DNA from: Microvirga sp. KLBC 81
GTDB lineage: Bacteria; Pseudomonadota; Alphaproteobacteria; Rhizobiales; Beijerinckiaceae
Direction of reading: 5' to 3'
Length of the DNA stretch: 53,610 nt
Assembly: GCF_003075415.1 (NCBI RefSeq)
Contig: NZ_QDAH01000041.1
Coordinates: 1 to 53,610 of the forward strand
Positions within the stretch are counted from its first letter, which is position 1, and each line of letters begins with the position of its first letter. Made by a program: the position numbers and the translations under genes. The notes beneath the pieces were generated by a model. That model was not told where the DNA came from and did no database searches. It saw nothing but the letters and a program-made list of their open reading frames with translations. This document shows, one piece after another, positions 41,578 through 51,005 of this stretch.

Positions 41578-42309
41578 ATGAACGCTAAACCGCCGGTCGA
41601 AAACCACCTGTCGTCTCCCGATTCCCGCGCCTTCTCGCACGTGGACACCTGGGTCTTCGACCTCGACAATACGCTCTATCCGCACACCTCGCGGGTCTGG
41701 CCGCAGATCGACGAGCGCATCACCCTCTATATTGCGGAGCTCTTCGGGTTGGACGGCATGTCGTCCCGAGCACTGCAGAAATATTTCTATCATAAGCACG
41801 GCACGACCCTGCGGGCTCTGATCAACGAATACGACATCGACCCGCACGACTTCCTCGATTTCGCGCATGATATCGACCACACGGATATCGAGCTGAATGC
41901 CAGCCTCGGCGAGGCGATCGAGAAACTGCCGGGCCGCAAGCTCATTCTGACCAATGGCTCGCGCAAGCACGCGGAGAACGTGGCGAAGAAGATCGGCATC
42001 CTCGATCATTTCGAGGACGTGTTCGACATCGCCGCATCGAACTTCGTGCCCAAGCCCGAAAGGCGTGCGTATGAGCGCTTTCTCGATAAGCACGGGGTCG
42101 AGCCTTCGCGCTCGGCCATGTTCGAGGATATCGCCAAGAATCTCACCGTGCCGCATGAGCTCGGCATGACGACGACATTGATCGTTCCGAAGACGATTGA
42201 TCCCTTCCGGGAGAGCTTCGAGCAGGAGGCGGTGAAAACGCCGGAGATCGACTACATCACCAACGATCTCGCGGATTTTCTGCGTCAATACGCACTGCCG
42301 GTGAAGTAA
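41578..42309 (+). CDS. HAD-family pyrimidine 5'-nucleotidase
   Basis: A 243-residue HAD hydrolase of the SDT1-like branch. Motif I is VFDLDNTLYP (catalytic Asp pair at about 21 and 23), motif II ILTNGSRKH, motif III Lys in VPKPERRAY, and motif IV FEDIAKNL. The start ATG at 41578 is preceded by GGGATCC, not a strong site. Relatives are called pyrimidine 5'-nucleotidases and often lie between argB and dapD in Rhizobiales, as here. It probably dephosphorylates UMP/CMP or another small phosphate in the cytoplasm. Confidence 0.88.
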   Translation: MNAKPPVENHLSSPDSRAFSHVDTWVFDLDNTLYPHTSRVWPQIDERITLYIAELFGLDGMSSRALQKYFYHKHGTTLRALINEYDIDPHDFLDFAHDIDHTDIELNASLGEAIEKLPGRKLILTNGSRKHAENVAKKIGILDHFEDVFDIAASNFVPKPERRAYERFLDKHGVEPSRSAMFEDIAKNLTVPHELGMTTTLIVPKTIDPFRESFEQEAVKTPEIDYITNDLADFLRQYALPVK

Positions 42310-42324
42310 ACGTCTCCAAATGAG

Positions 42325-42348
42325 AATGGCCTCCCGAAGGAGGCCATT
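42325..42348. terminator. Bidirectional terminator between convergent genes
   Basis: AATGGCCTCC (42325-42334) pairs perfectly with GGAGGCCATT (42339-42348) over a CGAA tetraloop. It lies between the HAD gene (rightward) and the DUF892 gene (leftward). The A/T-flanked GC stem should work for both strands. Confidence 0.75.
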
Positions 42349-42367
42349 CCGCTTTCCGTCAGAAAAC

Positions 42368-42871
42368 TCATGCAGCCTGCGTATTGATCTTGCTCTCGGC
42401 AATGCGATTGAGCTTCTGATCCGTCGCTTTTTCCTGATCCAGGATCTGATGCAGGACGCCTGCGCAGTCCTGACGGCCAAGCTGCTTGGCCCAGGCCACG
42501 AGCGTGCCGTAGCGGGTGATTTCATAGTGCTCCACGGCTTGAGCGGCGGCAAGCAAAGCGGCATCGAGAACCTGCGGATCATCGATGTCGCCGGCGATCT
42601 CCTGCGCTTCGTCGATGATGCCGTCGATGGCCGGGCAGGTCACGCCTTTCGGATCATGGCCGTGCATGCGGAAGACCTGTTCGACCATCTGAATCTGCTG
42701 CTGGGTTTCGCCCAAATGCGTCTGAAATGCCTGTTTCAGTTGCGGATCGGAAACCTGCTCGATCATCTGCGGCAGCGCCTTCGTGATCTGCTGTTCGGCG
42801 TAGTAGATGTCCTGCAGGGTGTGAACGAAGAGATCGTCCAGCGACTTGATGTCCTTCGACAAGAGACCCAT
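42368..42871 (-). CDS. DUF892/YciF-type ferritin-like protein
   Basis: A 167-residue four-helix protein. KSLDDLFVHTLQDIYYAEQQITKALPQM (about 7-34), LKQAFQTHLGETQQQIQMVEQVF and ALLAAAQAVEHYEITRYGTL carry the E/H pattern of the ferritin-like diiron site. The start at 42871 is preferred to the longer frame to 42910. YciF-like proteins rise under stress, and their function is not settled. It is transcribed alone. Confidence 0.87.
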   Translation of the reverse strand: MGLLSKDIKSLDDLFVHTLQDIYYAEQQITKALPQMIEQVSDPQLKQAFQTHLGETQQQIQMVEQVFRMHGHDPKGVTCPAIDGIIDEAQEIAGDIDDPQVLDAALLAAAQAVEHYEITRYGTLVAWAKQLGRQDCAGVLHQILDQEKATDQKLNRIAESKINTQAA

Positions 42872-42981
42872 AGCGCTTAATCCTTCCCGATGTGTGACGT
42901 CGTCCAACATGCAAGCGCCCGCATTCGCGTGGCGCCTCGGCTAGAGTTGGGAGAACGTCGCGATGGAAAGGCGGTTCCGGT

Positions 42982-44169
42982 CTATTCGACGATACGCAGG
43001 TCGCGTCCTTGAAGCCTCAACATCTCGGCGCGAGCTTGAGCATCCCCATCCTCGAATTCGAGCGTCTCGATCCTCTCGCCACGCTTGACGATCTTTTCCG
43101 TCGAGACGCGGATTTGCACTACATCGTCCTGCGCCTGCCGGAAGTGAGCATCGAGCTTGGCCACGCGGCTGTCGAGACGGCTCACATCTTCGAGAAGTTT
43201 TTGCACCTCGATCTGGATCACACGCGCTTCCTCGCGGATGCGCGCATCGCGCACGAGGGCCTGCATCACCTGAATGGCGAGCGTGAGAAGTGATGGCGAA
43301 ACGATGACGATGCGAGAGCGGTGCGCCTTCTGCACCACATCGTCGAAATGCTCGGCGAGATCCGCATAGATCGACTCTGCCGGCACGAAGAGCATGGCGA
43401 TATCCTGCGTCTCACCGGGAATGAGATATTTTTCCGCAATGTCCTTCACGTGCACGAGCATGTCGCTGCGCACCTTCGCGGCGGCACGGGCACGCGCCTC
43501 TTCCCCTCTTGCCGCACGGAAGGAAGTGAAGCCTTCCAGTGGAAATTTGGCATCAATGACGAGACCGCGCGTATCGCCCGGCAGACGCACGAGGCAATCG
43601 GGCCGCGTTCTATTGGAGAGGGTTGCTTGGAACTCGAAAGCATTTGGGGGCAGCCCATCGCGAATGATCGCCTCCATGCGCCCTTGGCCATAAGCGCCTC
43701 GGCTTTGCTTGTTGGCGAGGATGTCCTTCAGCCCGACAAGCTCGCCGGTGAGGCTGCTGAGGTTCTGCTGAGCCGCATCGATCACGGCGAGCCGCTCGTT
43801 GAGCTTCGACAGGTTCTCGCTCTGATGGCGCGTCGAAGCCTCCAATCCCTGCCCTACCCGATGTTGGAGCCCGTCAATCCGCTCCGAGATCATGCGTATG
43901 AAGTCGCTCTGGCGGGAGCCGAAAACCTCGGCCATGGTCTGCATGCGCCCCGTCATCTCCGCCTGGATGCGCGTGAGCTCGGCCACCTTGTCGTCCATTT
44001 CACGAGCGCGCTCCTCCGCAAGCGCTGCTTCCAGAGCCTTCTCCCGGCGCGTCTTCAGGAGCAGCACTGTCACGAGGGTGAGGAGCAGCAGGCTCAAAGC
44101 CGCCATTCCGATGACGATATGCCCCCAGGTCAGGGCGTGATTGCCGAGGATCAGGACAATATCGTTCAT
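42982..44169 (-). CDS. rmuC: DNA recombination protein RmuC
   Basis: A 395-residue protein. An N-terminal membrane anchor (about 15-38, IVIGMAALSLLLLTLVTVLLL) is followed by a long coiled coil (about 40-130) and the RmuC nuclease-like domain (about 150-330; YGQGRMEAIIRDGLPPNAFEFQ, RPDCLVRLPGDTRGLVIDAKFPLE). The DAKFP stretch is the PD-(D/E)XK-like core. ATG 44169 excludes a 9-residue extension. RmuC limits inversions between short repeats and was linked to phage defence. It is divergent from def across 84 bp. Confidence 0.92.
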   Translation of the reverse strand: MNDIVLILGNHALTWGHIVIGMAALSLLLLTLVTVLLLKTRREKALEAALAEERAREMDDKVAELTRIQAEMTGRMQTMAEVFGSRQSDFIRMISERIDGLQHRVGQGLEASTRHQSENLSKLNERLAVIDAAQQNLSSLTGELVGLKDILANKQSRGAYGQGRMEAIIRDGLPPNAFEFQATLSNRTRPDCLVRLPGDTRGLVIDAKFPLEGFTSFRAARGEEARARAAAKVRSDMLVHVKDIAEKYLIPGETQDIAMLFVPAESIYADLAEHFDDVVQKAHRSRIVIVSPSLLTLAIQVMQALVRDARIREEARVIQIEVQKLLEDVSRLDSRVAKLDAHFRQAQDDVVQIRVSTEKIVKRGERIETLEFEDGDAQARAEMLRLQGRDLRIVE

Positions 44170-44253
44170 GGCCACCCTTCCCGTTGACGGCGGCATCCGA
44201 ACATATCACGAACGATTTGACCATCCTTCTATAAGCCCTTATCTCCCGCGATC

Positions 44254-44772
44254 ATGACCATCAGAGCCCTCGTTATCATCCCCGATCCCAAGCTCCGCCT
44301 GGTTTCCGAGCCCATTAAGGAAATCACGCAAGAGATCCGCCAGCTGGCAGACGACATGCTGGAAACCATGTACGACGCCCCCGGCGTGGGCCTTGCCGCG
44401 ATCCAGATCGGTGTGCCCCTGCGCATGGTGACTATGGACGTGTCGAAATCCGAGGACGAGCGCCAGCCGATGGTGCTGATCAACCCGGAGATCACCTGGG
44501 CCTCGGAGGAAAAGCGGGTCTACGAGGAGGGCTGCCTGTCGATCCCCGAATACTACGAGGAGGTCGAGCGGCCTGACCGGGTGCGCTTCCGCTACATGAA
44601 CCTCAATGGCGAGACAGTCGAGCAGGAGGCAGATGGCCTCCTCGCCACTTGCGTGCAGCATGAGATCGACCATCTGAACGGCGTTCTGTTCATCGACTAT
44701 CTGTCCAAGCTCAAGCGGGACCGGGTCATGACCAAGTTCAAGAAGGCTGCAAGGCGCGAGGCCGGAGCATGA
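44254..44772 (+). CDS. def: Peptide deformylase
   Basis: A 172-residue deformylase with all three motifs: [10 protein letters not shown] (44-53), EGCLSIP (92-98, metal Cys C94) and QHEIDHLNG (H136, E137, H140). It removes the formyl group from new N-termini. It is coupled to fmt by an ATGA overlap, the usual def-fmt operon. Confidence 0.97.
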   Translation: MTIRALVIIPDPKLRLVSEPIKEITQEIRQLADDMLETMYDAPGVGLAAIQIGVPLRMVTMDVSKSEDERQPMVLINPEITWASEEKRVYEEGCLSIPEYYEEVERPDRVRFRYMNLNGETVEQEADGLLATCVQHEIDHLNGVLFIDYLSKLKRDRVMTKFKKAARREAGA

Positions 44773-45701
44773 GTCTGCGCGTCGTCTTCATGGGCACGCC
44801 GGACTTCGCGGTGCCCACGCTTGCGGAGATCGTCGGCCAGGGTCACGAGGTCGTCGCCGTCTATACCCGCGAGCCGGCTGCCGCCGGGCGAGGCATGGAA
44901 CTGAAGCCCTCTCCTGTCCACAAGATGGCAGACCGGTTCGGCCTTCCCGTCTTCACGCCCAAGACCCTGCGCAGCGAAGAGGCTGCTGAAGCGTTTCGCA
45001 GCCTCGATGCCGATGTGGCGGTCGTGGTGGCCTATGGCATGATCCTGCCGAAGACCATTCTGGAGGTGCCGGAACTCGGCTGCCTCAATCTCCACGCCTC
45101 CCTTCTTCCCCGCTGGCGCGGCGCAGCGCCGATCCAGCGCGCCATCATGGCGGGCGATAAGGAAACGGGCGTTGCCGTGATGAAGATGGAGGAAGGGCTC
45201 GATACCGGGCCTGTCGCCATGGTCGAGAAGGTGGCGATCGCTCCCGACATGAATGCAGGCGAGCTCCACGACAGACTGATGGTGCTGGGTGCCGACCTGA
45301 TGGTCCGCGCACTCGCGGCCCTCTCCCGCGGCGGCTTGAGTTTTACACCACAGCCGGAAGAGGGCGTCACTTACGCCCACAAGATCAAGAACGAGGAAGC
45401 CAGGATCGACTGGTCCAGGCCTGCACAGGCCGTACATGACCATATCCGCGGTCTGTCCCCCTTCCCCGGTGCCTTCTTCACCGCTGATTTCGGTAAGGGT
45501 GAGGAGCGGGTGAAAGTTCTGAAAGCTGCGTTGGGGAAAGGCTCGGGTGACGTAGGGACACTTCTCGACAGCGAGGGTACGGTATCTTGTAGCGATGGGG
45601 CTGTTCGCCTGATTCAGGTTCAGCGCGCCGGCAAGGGCCCCGTTGCCTTCGATGAGTTCCTTCGTGGCGTGAGAATCAGTCCGAGCGCCCGCTTCTTATG
45701 A
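44769..45701 (+). CDS. fmt: Methionyl-tRNA formyltransferase
   Basis: A 310-residue enzyme. The N-terminal Rossmann domain begins [15 protein letters not shown]. The folate site has [21 protein letters not shown] (Asn and His catalytic residues near 106-109). The C-terminal OB-like domain (about 210-310) binds initiator tRNA. It formylates Met-tRNA(fMet) with 10-formyl-THF. It overlaps def and is followed 9 bp later by a GNAT gene. Confidence 0.97.
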   Translation: MSLRVVFMGTPDFAVPTLAEIVGQGHEVVAVYTREPAAAGRGMELKPSPVHKMADRFGLPVFTPKTLRSEEAAEAFRSLDADVAVVVAYGMILPKTILEVPELGCLNLHASLLPRWRGAAPIQRAIMAGDKETGVAVMKMEEGLDTGPVAMVEKVAIAPDMNAGELHDRLMVLGADLMVRALAALSRGGLSFTPQPEEGVTYAHKIKNEEARIDWSRPAQAVHDHIRGLSPFPGAFFTADFGKGEERVKVLKAALGKGSGDVGTLLDSEGTVSCSDGAVRLIQVQRAGKGPVAFDEFLRGVRISPSARFL

Positions 45702-45710
45702 GGTTCGTCC

Positions 45711-46205
45711 ATGGGTATCCGCGTAGAGGAAGCCGCCGATTGGTCCGCGGTTAATGCCGTCTACGAGGCTGCCTTTGGACAGCTGATCGAAGCCGACCTC
45801 GTCCGCCGCCTGCATCATGACGGCGATCTCATCCTCTCCCTTATGGCGTATGCGGATAAGCCTGTCGGCCACATCGCCTTCTCGCACTTGGCTCTTCATG
45901 AAACACCTTCCGTCAAAGGCTGCGTGCTGGCACCGCTGGCGGTTACGCCCGAGTTTCAGCAACAGGGCATCGGTTCGACCCTCGTCCGGAAAGGCCTTGA
46001 GAGGCTCACGGCCGCTGGATATGACTTGGCCGTCGTTCTCGGCGATCCGAATTATTACAGCCGTTTCGGGTTCACGCCCCAACTGGCAAGGCCATTGAAA
46101 ACCCCTTATGACGGGCCTTATCTCCAGGCCCTTGCTCTTTCCGAGAAGGGAAAAGAGGCCCATGGCCCGGTGTCCTACGCCCGGGCCTTTGCAGAATTGA
46201 AGTGA
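45711..46205 (+). CDS. GNAT-family N-acetyltransferase
   Basis: A 164-residue acetyltransferase. The acetyl-CoA loop is in [24 protein letters not shown] (Q/R-x-x-G-x-A/G form, near 81-104), followed by [16 protein letters not shown], the pattern of the YhbS-like subgroup. It lies between fmt and truA with gaps of 9 and 1 bp, so it is part of that operon. Its substrate may be a small molecule or a protein N-terminus. Confidence 0.9.
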   Translation: MGIRVEEAADWSAVNAVYEAAFGQLIEADLVRRLHHDGDLILSLMAYADKPVGHIAFSHLALHETPSVKGCVLAPLAVTPEFQQQGIGSTLVRKGLERLTAAGYDLAVVLGDPNYYSRFGFTPQLARPLKTPYDGPYLQALALSEKGKEAHGPVSYARAFAELK

Positions 46206-46206
46206 C

Positions 46207-46950
46207 ATGCCCCGCTACAAGCTCGTCGTGGAATACGACGGCACGCCATTCACAGGCTGGCAGCATCAGACGAATGGACTCTCCGTCCAGCAGGCGGTGG
46301 AGGATGCGATTGCGCGCTTCGCCGGTGAGACGGTCCGCATCCATTGCGCCGGGCGCACGGATTCCGGTGTTCATGCGACCCATCAGGTCGTGCATGTGGA
46401 TCTAACGAGGGAATGGCGGCCCGATACGGTGAGGGACGCCACCAACGCTCATTTGAGGCCCGCGCCCGTGGCAATCATCTCGGCGCAGATGGTCCCTGAG
46501 ACCTTCAACGCACGCCTCTCGGCGATCAAGCGGCATTACGTCTACCGCATTCTCAATCGCCGCGCTCCGCCGACACTCGACGCCTCCCGCGTCTGGCATG
46601 TGGCCTGGCATCTCGATGCAGCCGTCATGCACGAAGCAGCCCAGATGCTCATTGGGCGGCATGATTTCACAACTTTCCGTGCCGCGGAGTGCCAGGCAAA
46701 CAGCCCGATCCGCACTCTCGACCGGCTGGATGTGGAGCGCATCGGCGACGAGATCCGGATTTACGCCTCCGCCCGCTCGTTCCTGCACCATCAGGTGCGC
46801 TCGATGACCGGAACGCTGGAGCGTGCCGGAGCCGGACGCTGGCCGGTGGACGATGTGCGCGCGGCGCTCGAAGCGCGAGACCGCAGCCGCTGCGGTCCCA
46901 TGGCACCTCCGACAGGACTTTATCTGATCGGCGTCGATTATCCGGTTTAA
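46207..46950 (+). CDS. truA: tRNA pseudouridine(38-40) synthase
   Basis: A 247-residue TruA. The catalytic Asp is D52 in [11 protein letters not shown]. Other blocks are [12 protein letters not shown] (10-21), [11 protein letters not shown] and [13 protein letters not shown]. It makes pseudouridine at positions 38-40 of the tRNA anticodon arm. Its 3' end overlaps by 4 bp the end of a convergent membrane-protein gene. Confidence 0.97.
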   Translation: MPRYKLVVEYDGTPFTGWQHQTNGLSVQQAVEDAIARFAGETVRIHCAGRTDSGVHATHQVVHVDLTREWRPDTVRDATNAHLRPAPVAIISAQMVPETFNARLSAIKRHYVYRILNRRAPPTLDASRVWHVAWHLDAAVMHEAAQMLIGRHDFTTFRAAECQANSPIRTLDRLDVERIGDEIRIYASARSFLHHQVRSMTGTLERAGAGRWPVDDVRAALEARDRSRCGPMAPPTGLYLIGVDYPV

Positions 46951-47537
46951 CCGAGCAGGCTGCGGGTGATGCTGCCCACGCAGGAGTTGAGCACGATCCC
47001 GAGCAGCACGATGCCAATCGCCGGAAGGTTCGACAGCCCCAGTGTCGCCTTGGTGGCAAACCATTGCATCCGCACGATAATCACCGCGAAGGCAAGGCTG
47101 AAGACGCTAGCGAGCGCCGGCGTGGCCCATCCGAGCAGCAGGAGCATGGCGGGCACCGACAGCACGAGCAGGCCCATGGCCGTGATCCAGTTCGTCACGA
47201 TGACGAAAGGCACATAGGCCTTCGTCAGGTTGAAGCGGCGAGCGATCCAGATCATGGCGAGGGGCAGCACCATGAAGCTCGCCACATGGCCGAGCGCCAC
47301 CACGAGATCGATCCAGACATTGTCGAGCAGGGAGCGGTCTGGCTGCAGGAGGCCGAGGCGCAGGCGCTCAAATGCCAATGAGACGACGTAAGCGGGGAGC
47401 GTCAGCCAGATCGCGGTAAACGAGCGCCAGAATCCTCGCTCGCTCATGTCGAAGGATTTCAGTCCCTCGGCCCTGCTGTGGAGCAGGTCGAGCGTTCCCC
47501 TGAACGAGCGGTTGACCTCATCTGCCGTGACGATCAT
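46947..47537 (-). CDS. Hypothetical membrane protein, conserved-looking
   Basis: A 196-residue protein with a ~35-residue cytoplasmic lead ([30 protein letters not shown]) and about five hydrophobic helices (near 40-60, 75-95, 110-130, 135-155 and 160-185). The opening resembles proteins that Rhizobiales genomes carry beside truA, but I know no function. The start at 47537 has GAGG about 7 nt before it. No enzyme or transporter motif is visible. It could be a Yip1-like integral membrane protein by general shape. Confidence 0.72.
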   Translation of the reverse strand: MIVTADEVNRSFRGTLDLLHSRAEGLKSFDMSERGFWRSFTAIWLTLPAYVVSLAFERLRLGLLQPDRSLLDNVWIDLVVALGHVASFMVLPLAMIWIARRFNLTKAYVPFVIVTNWITAMGLLVLSVPAMLLLLGWATPALASVFSLAFAVIIVRMQWFATKATLGLSNLPAIGIVLLGIVLNSCVGSITRSLLG

Positions 47538-47638
47538 GAGCAGCCTCACATGGATTGGGATGCTCACGGGAAACCGGCTGGAGTCGCAAAACGTTCCGGC
47601 AGAACTCCGACTTTAGTACAATAAAGCCGCGCTTATCC

Positions 47639-48802
47639 CTAGGGATTAGGCGCGAAATAGGCGTTCAACACTTTGCGATAGATCGCAGCGAGCCGGTTGA
47701 GATCCTCCACTGCTACGCGCTCGTCGACCTGATGCATGGTCTGTCCGACGAGGCCGAACTCGACCACCGGGCACTCCTTCACGATGAAACGCGCATCCGA
47801 TGTCCCGCCCGTGGTGGAGAGTTTCGGGCGGAAACCCGTCTCCGTTTCGATCGCATCGGCGATGAAGCCCACGAACTCGTTCGGTGGCGTGAGGAAGGCA
47901 ATGGCATTCGTCGGCGCCATGTGCAGCCTGTATCGAACACTGTTACCGGCCGCTTCGCTCAGGCGGCTGGAGATTTCTGCTTCCAGGCTCTCGGGCGTCC
48001 AGAGATCATTGAAGCGAATGTTGAAGGTGGCTCTCGCCTCGGCAGGGATCACGTTGGAGGCGGGATTGCCCACATCCACCGTCGTCACCTCGAGGTTCGA
48101 AGCATCGAAATGATCCGTGCCATGATCGAGCGGCTCGCGCAGGAGCCCCTCCAGCAGGCGCAGCATGCCGGGGATCGGATTGTCCGCGAGGTGAGGATAG
48201 GCGACGTGCCCCTGCTTGCCCTCCACCACGATCTTGCCGGTGAGCGAACCACGCCGCCCGATCTTGATCATGTCCCCGAGCTGGTTGGGATTGGTCGGCT
48301 CGCCAAGGATACAATGATCGAACCGCTCGCCTCGCCCCTTCGCCCATTCGAGGAGCTTGACCGTGCCGTTGATGGCGGGTCCCTCTTCGTCGCCCGTGAT
48401 GAGAAAGCCGATGGAGCCGCCGAAATCCGGATTGTCGCGGATGAAGCCGAGCGCCGCCGCCATCATGCACGCGATGCCGCCCTTCATGTCGACCGCGCCG
48501 CGCCCGTAAAGCTCGCCATCCTCGATCTCGGCGCTGAACGGATCATGCCGCCAGCGGCTGACCTCGCCCGGCGGCACCACGTCCGTATGACCAGCGAAGA
48601 GCAGGTAAGGCTCGCCCATGCCGTAGCGAGCGTAGAGGTTCTCCACGTCCGGCGTGCCCGGCTCGGAGAAGACCGGGCGATGCACCTCAAACCCCGCCTC
48701 CTTCAGCACGCGCTCGATGAAAGAGAGCGCACCGCCTTCCTCCGGTGTCACCGACGGGCAGCGAAGGAGCGATTGAGCGAGGGAGAGAGGCGAGGTGTCC
48801 AT
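47639..48802 (-). CDS. dapE: Succinyl-diaminopimelate desuccinylase
   Basis: A 387-residue M20-family dizinc hydrolase. Metal ligands are seen as H72 and D74 in [11 protein letters not shown], the bridging Asp in RGAVDMKGG, and the EE pair in [12 protein letters not shown]. The lid domain lies at about 180-295. It cleaves succinyl-diaminopimelate in lysine and peptidoglycan synthesis. It is 3 bp downstream of dapD, so both are one operon. Confidence 0.96.
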   Translation of the reverse strand: MDTSPLSLAQSLLRCPSVTPEEGGALSFIERVLKEAGFEVHRPVFSEPGTPDVENLYARYGMGEPYLLFAGHTDVVPPGEVSRWRHDPFSAEIEDGELYGRGAVDMKGGIACMMAAALGFIRDNPDFGGSIGFLITGDEEGPAINGTVKLLEWAKGRGERFDHCILGEPTNPNQLGDMIKIGRRGSLTGKIVVEGKQGHVAYPHLADNPIPGMLRLLEGLLREPLDHGTDHFDASNLEVTTVDVGNPASNVIPAEARATFNIRFNDLWTPESLEAEISSRLSEAAGNSVRYRLHMAPTNAIAFLTPPNEFVGFIADAIETETGFRPKLSTTGGTSDARFIVKECPVVEFGLVGQTMHQVDERVAVEDLNRLAAIYRKVLNAYFAPNP

Positions 48803-48805
48803 TAA

Positions 48806-49651
48806 TCAATCCCGCAGCAACTCGTTGATGCCCGTCTTGGCGCGGGTCTGCGCGTCGACGCGCTTGACGATGACGGCGCAATAGAGCGAGGGGCCGGGGG
48901 TGCCGTCCGGCAGAGACTTGCCAGGAAGAGACCCAGGAACGACCACGGAATAGGGCGGCACACGACCAACAAAGACTTCGCCCGTGTTGCGGTCGATGAT
49001 CTTGGTGGAGGCGGAGAGGAACACGCCCATGGAGAGCACCGAGCCTTCACCCACGATTACGCCTTCCACCACCTCGGAGCGGGCGCCGATGAAGCAGTTG
49101 TCCTCTATGATGGTGGGGTTGGCCTGAAGCGGCTCGAGCACACCACCGATGCCGACGCCGCCGGAAAGATGCACGTTCTTGCCGATCTGTGCGCAGGAGC
49201 CGACGGTCGCCCAGGTATCCACCATGGTGCCCTCGCCCACATAGGCACCGAGATTGACGAAGGAAGGCATCAGCACCACGCCAGGCGCAATATAGGCACC
49301 GCGCCTCACAGTGCAGTTCGGCACCGCGCGGAAACCTGCAGCCTTGAAACGGTTCTCGCCCCAGCCGTTGAACTTGGAGGGAACCTTGTCCCACCAGGTC
49401 GCCTCGTCCGGGCCGCCCTTAATGATTTCCATGTCGTTGAGGCGGAAGGACAGGAGCACGGCCTTCTTCAGCCATTGATGCACCTGCCATTCGCCGCCCT
49501 CGGCCTTTTCCGCCACGCGGGCCTTGCCGGAATCGAGCAGTTCCATGGCCTGCTCCACGGCATCGCGCACGGCGCCCGTGGTGGAGGGGCTGACATTGGC
49601 GCGGTCTTCCCAGGCAGCGTCGATGGTACGGGCGAGGTCGGTCATGGACAT
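48806..49651 (-). CDS. dapD: Tetrahydrodipicolinate N-succinyltransferase
   Basis: A 281-residue enzyme with a left-handed beta-helix of hexapeptide repeats (about 105-240; [55 protein letters not shown]). The true start is MSMTDL at 49651; the longer frame to 49807 only reads the repeat. It uses succinyl-CoA to open the diaminopimelate branch toward DapE. It is transcribed leftward with dapE. Confidence 0.96.
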   Translation of the reverse strand: MSMTDLARTIDAAWEDRANVSPSTTGAVRDAVEQAMELLDSGKARVAEKAEGGEWQVHQWLKKAVLLSFRLNDMEIIKGGPDEATWWDKVPSKFNGWGENRFKAAGFRAVPNCTVRRGAYIAPGVVLMPSFVNLGAYVGEGTMVDTWATVGSCAQIGKNVHLSGGVGIGGVLEPLQANPTIIEDNCFIGARSEVVEGVIVGEGSVLSMGVFLSASTKIIDRNTGEVFVGRVPPYSVVVPGSLPGKSLPDGTPGPSLYCAVIVKRVDAQTRAKTGINELLRD

Positions 49652-49736
49652 GGGTTCACTCGGAGCAAAAGGGTTGTTCGAGCCTTGCTTAGCAACGAGA
49701 TCGGCCCCTGTCACCTGCACAAGAGAACAACAGCCT

Positions 49737-49872
49737 AAAGCATCGGACCCAAAAGTGGACGCCACTTTTGGGGCCAATCCGATGCTTTCTCCCATTAATG
49801 AGCGCATCGTTGATGCGGAAAACTGGGTCCACTTTTCGCTGGCGCGGCCCTTCGGGTCCGGACGATGCGCTA
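49737..49872 (-). repeat. Two-hairpin repeat family A, copy 3, in the dapD leader
   Basis: Reverse-oriented copy of the family. AGCATCGGA/TCCGATGCT (49739-49786) encloses the CCAAAAGTGG/CCACTTTTGG stem, and GCGCATCGT/ACGATGCGC (49802-49870) forms the other hairpin. Read on the minus strand, the order is hairpin 1, hairpin 2, dapD, with 85 bp to the dapD start. Confidence 0.8.
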
Positions 49873-49933
49873 GCAGAGCGTTTTCACTGCCCGACCTTCC
49901 GAACGCGATACCGGAACCGAGCCATCTCCTGTC

Positions 49934-50041
49934 ATGGTACCAGTGCGTGACATTCGGAGCGTTCTCTACGCCACGGCGTTCCTGTTCGCTGTTGCGGTGC
50001 TGGTGCTGCGTGGTGGGTTTCTATATCGAGTACCGGCCTGA
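49934..50041 (+). CDS. Possible small membrane peptide
   Basis: A 35-residue frame: a short basic start ([10 protein letters not shown]), one strongly hydrophobic helix (about residues 10-25, [14 protein letters not shown]) and a basic tail. A GTG at codon 4 could also start it. No good ribosome binding site is seen, so it may be chance. It would cross the inner membrane once. Confidence 0.25.
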   Translation: MVPVRDIRSVLYATAFLFAVAVLVLRGGFLYRVPA

Positions 50042-50056
50042 GATCATCGATGCAGG

Positions 50057-50662
50057 TCAGAACGACGTGCGCTGACGAATGGCGGCGGAGAGCGTTCCTT
50101 CATCGAGGTAATCCAACTCACCGCCGACCGGCACGCCATGGGCGAGCTTCGTCACTTTTACCGGCAGGTGCCCGAGCAACTCGGTGATGTAATGCGCGGT
50201 GGTCTGTCCATCGACCGTGGCGTTGAGCGCGAGGATCACTTCCGTCACGCCGGGCTCGGAGGCGCGGGCGATGAGGCGATCGAGGTTCAGGTGTTCGGGG
50301 CGAACGCCATCGAGCGGCGAGAGCACGCCGCCGAGCACATGATATCTCGCGTTGATCGCACCGGAGCGCTCGAGCGCCCAGAGATCGGACACATCCTCTA
50401 CCACGACAAGGATCGATGGATCGCGCTTGGGATCGCGGCAGACGGTGCAGGGATCGGACGTATCCACGTTGCCGCAGGACGAGCACACGACGATCCGTTC
50501 GTTGGCGATGCGCATGGCATCGCTCAACGGATTGAGCAGCGTGTCCCGCTTCTTGATGAGATGAAGCGCAGCGCGACGCGCCGAGCGCGGGCCGAGGCCC
50601 GGGAGACGCGCGAGAAGCTGGATCAGACGCTCGATCTCGGGACCGGCAACGTGCTGGGCCAT
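50057..50662 (-). CDS. recR: Recombination mediator protein RecR
   Basis: A 201-residue RecR. The N-terminal helix-hairpin-helix is [20 protein letters not shown], the C4 zinc site is [16 protein letters not shown] (about 57-72), and a Toprim domain starts at [16 protein letters not shown]. It loads RecA on gaps with RecF/RecO. It lies just after ybaB (7 bp), in the usual dnaX-ybaB-recR operon. Confidence 0.97.
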   Translation of the reverse strand: MAQHVAGPEIERLIQLLARLPGLGPRSARRAALHLIKKRDTLLNPLSDAMRIANERIVVCSSCGNVDTSDPCTVCRDPKRDPSILVVVEDVSDLWALERSGAINARYHVLGGVLSPLDGVRPEHLNLDRLIARASEPGVTEVILALNATVDGQTTAHYITELLGHLPVKVTKLAHGVPVGGELDYLDEGTLSAAIRQRTSF

Positions 50663-50669
50663 CGATGCC

Positions 50670-50990
50670 TCAGAACAGCTTCAGGCCGGGCGGCAGGGGC
50701 AGGCCCTTGGTCAGGCTTTCCATGCGCTCCTGCGCCGCACGATCGGCTTTACCGCGCGCGTCGTTCATGGCGGCGACGATGAGATCTTCGAGGATCTCCT
50801 TCTCGTCCGGGTTCATGAGCGACGGATCGATGCTGATCGCCTTGAGGTTACCTTTTCCTGAGATCTTCACGGTGACAACACCGCCGCCGGCGCTGCCCTC
50901 GACTTCGAGGTTGTCCAGCTCGGCCTGGGCATCCTGCAGCTTCTGCTGCATTGCCTGAGCCTGCTTCATCAGTCCCATGATGTCCTTCAT
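50670..50990 (-). CDS. YbaB/EbfC family nucleoid-associated protein
   Basis: A 106-residue protein of standard size: N-terminal helix [19 protein letters not shown] (6-24), core [25 protein letters not shown] (36-60) and C-terminal helix [19 protein letters not shown]. YbaB dimers bind DNA. It is in the dnaX-recR operon, 15 bp after dnaX. Confidence 0.95.
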   Translation of the reverse strand: MKDIMGLMKQAQAMQQKLQDAQAELDNLEVEGSAGGGVVTVKISGKGNLKAISIDPSLMNPDEKEILEDLIVAAMNDARGKADRAAQERMESLTKGLPLPPGLKLF

Positions 50991-51005
50991 GACCGCGCTC
51001 CTCGA

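Larger units (their letters stand above)
49652..50056. other. Intergenic region between dapD and recR
   Basis: About 400 bp that contain copy 3 of the two-hairpin repeat and a possible 35-residue open frame (49934-50041). The promoter of dapD must lie between the repeat and the gene or within or beyond the repeat. No other gene is supported. Confidence 0.5.

Noticed and set aside
49652..49807. 52-residue N-terminal extension of dapD
   Set aside because: It reads through the two-hairpin repeat; the family start is MSMTDL at 49651.
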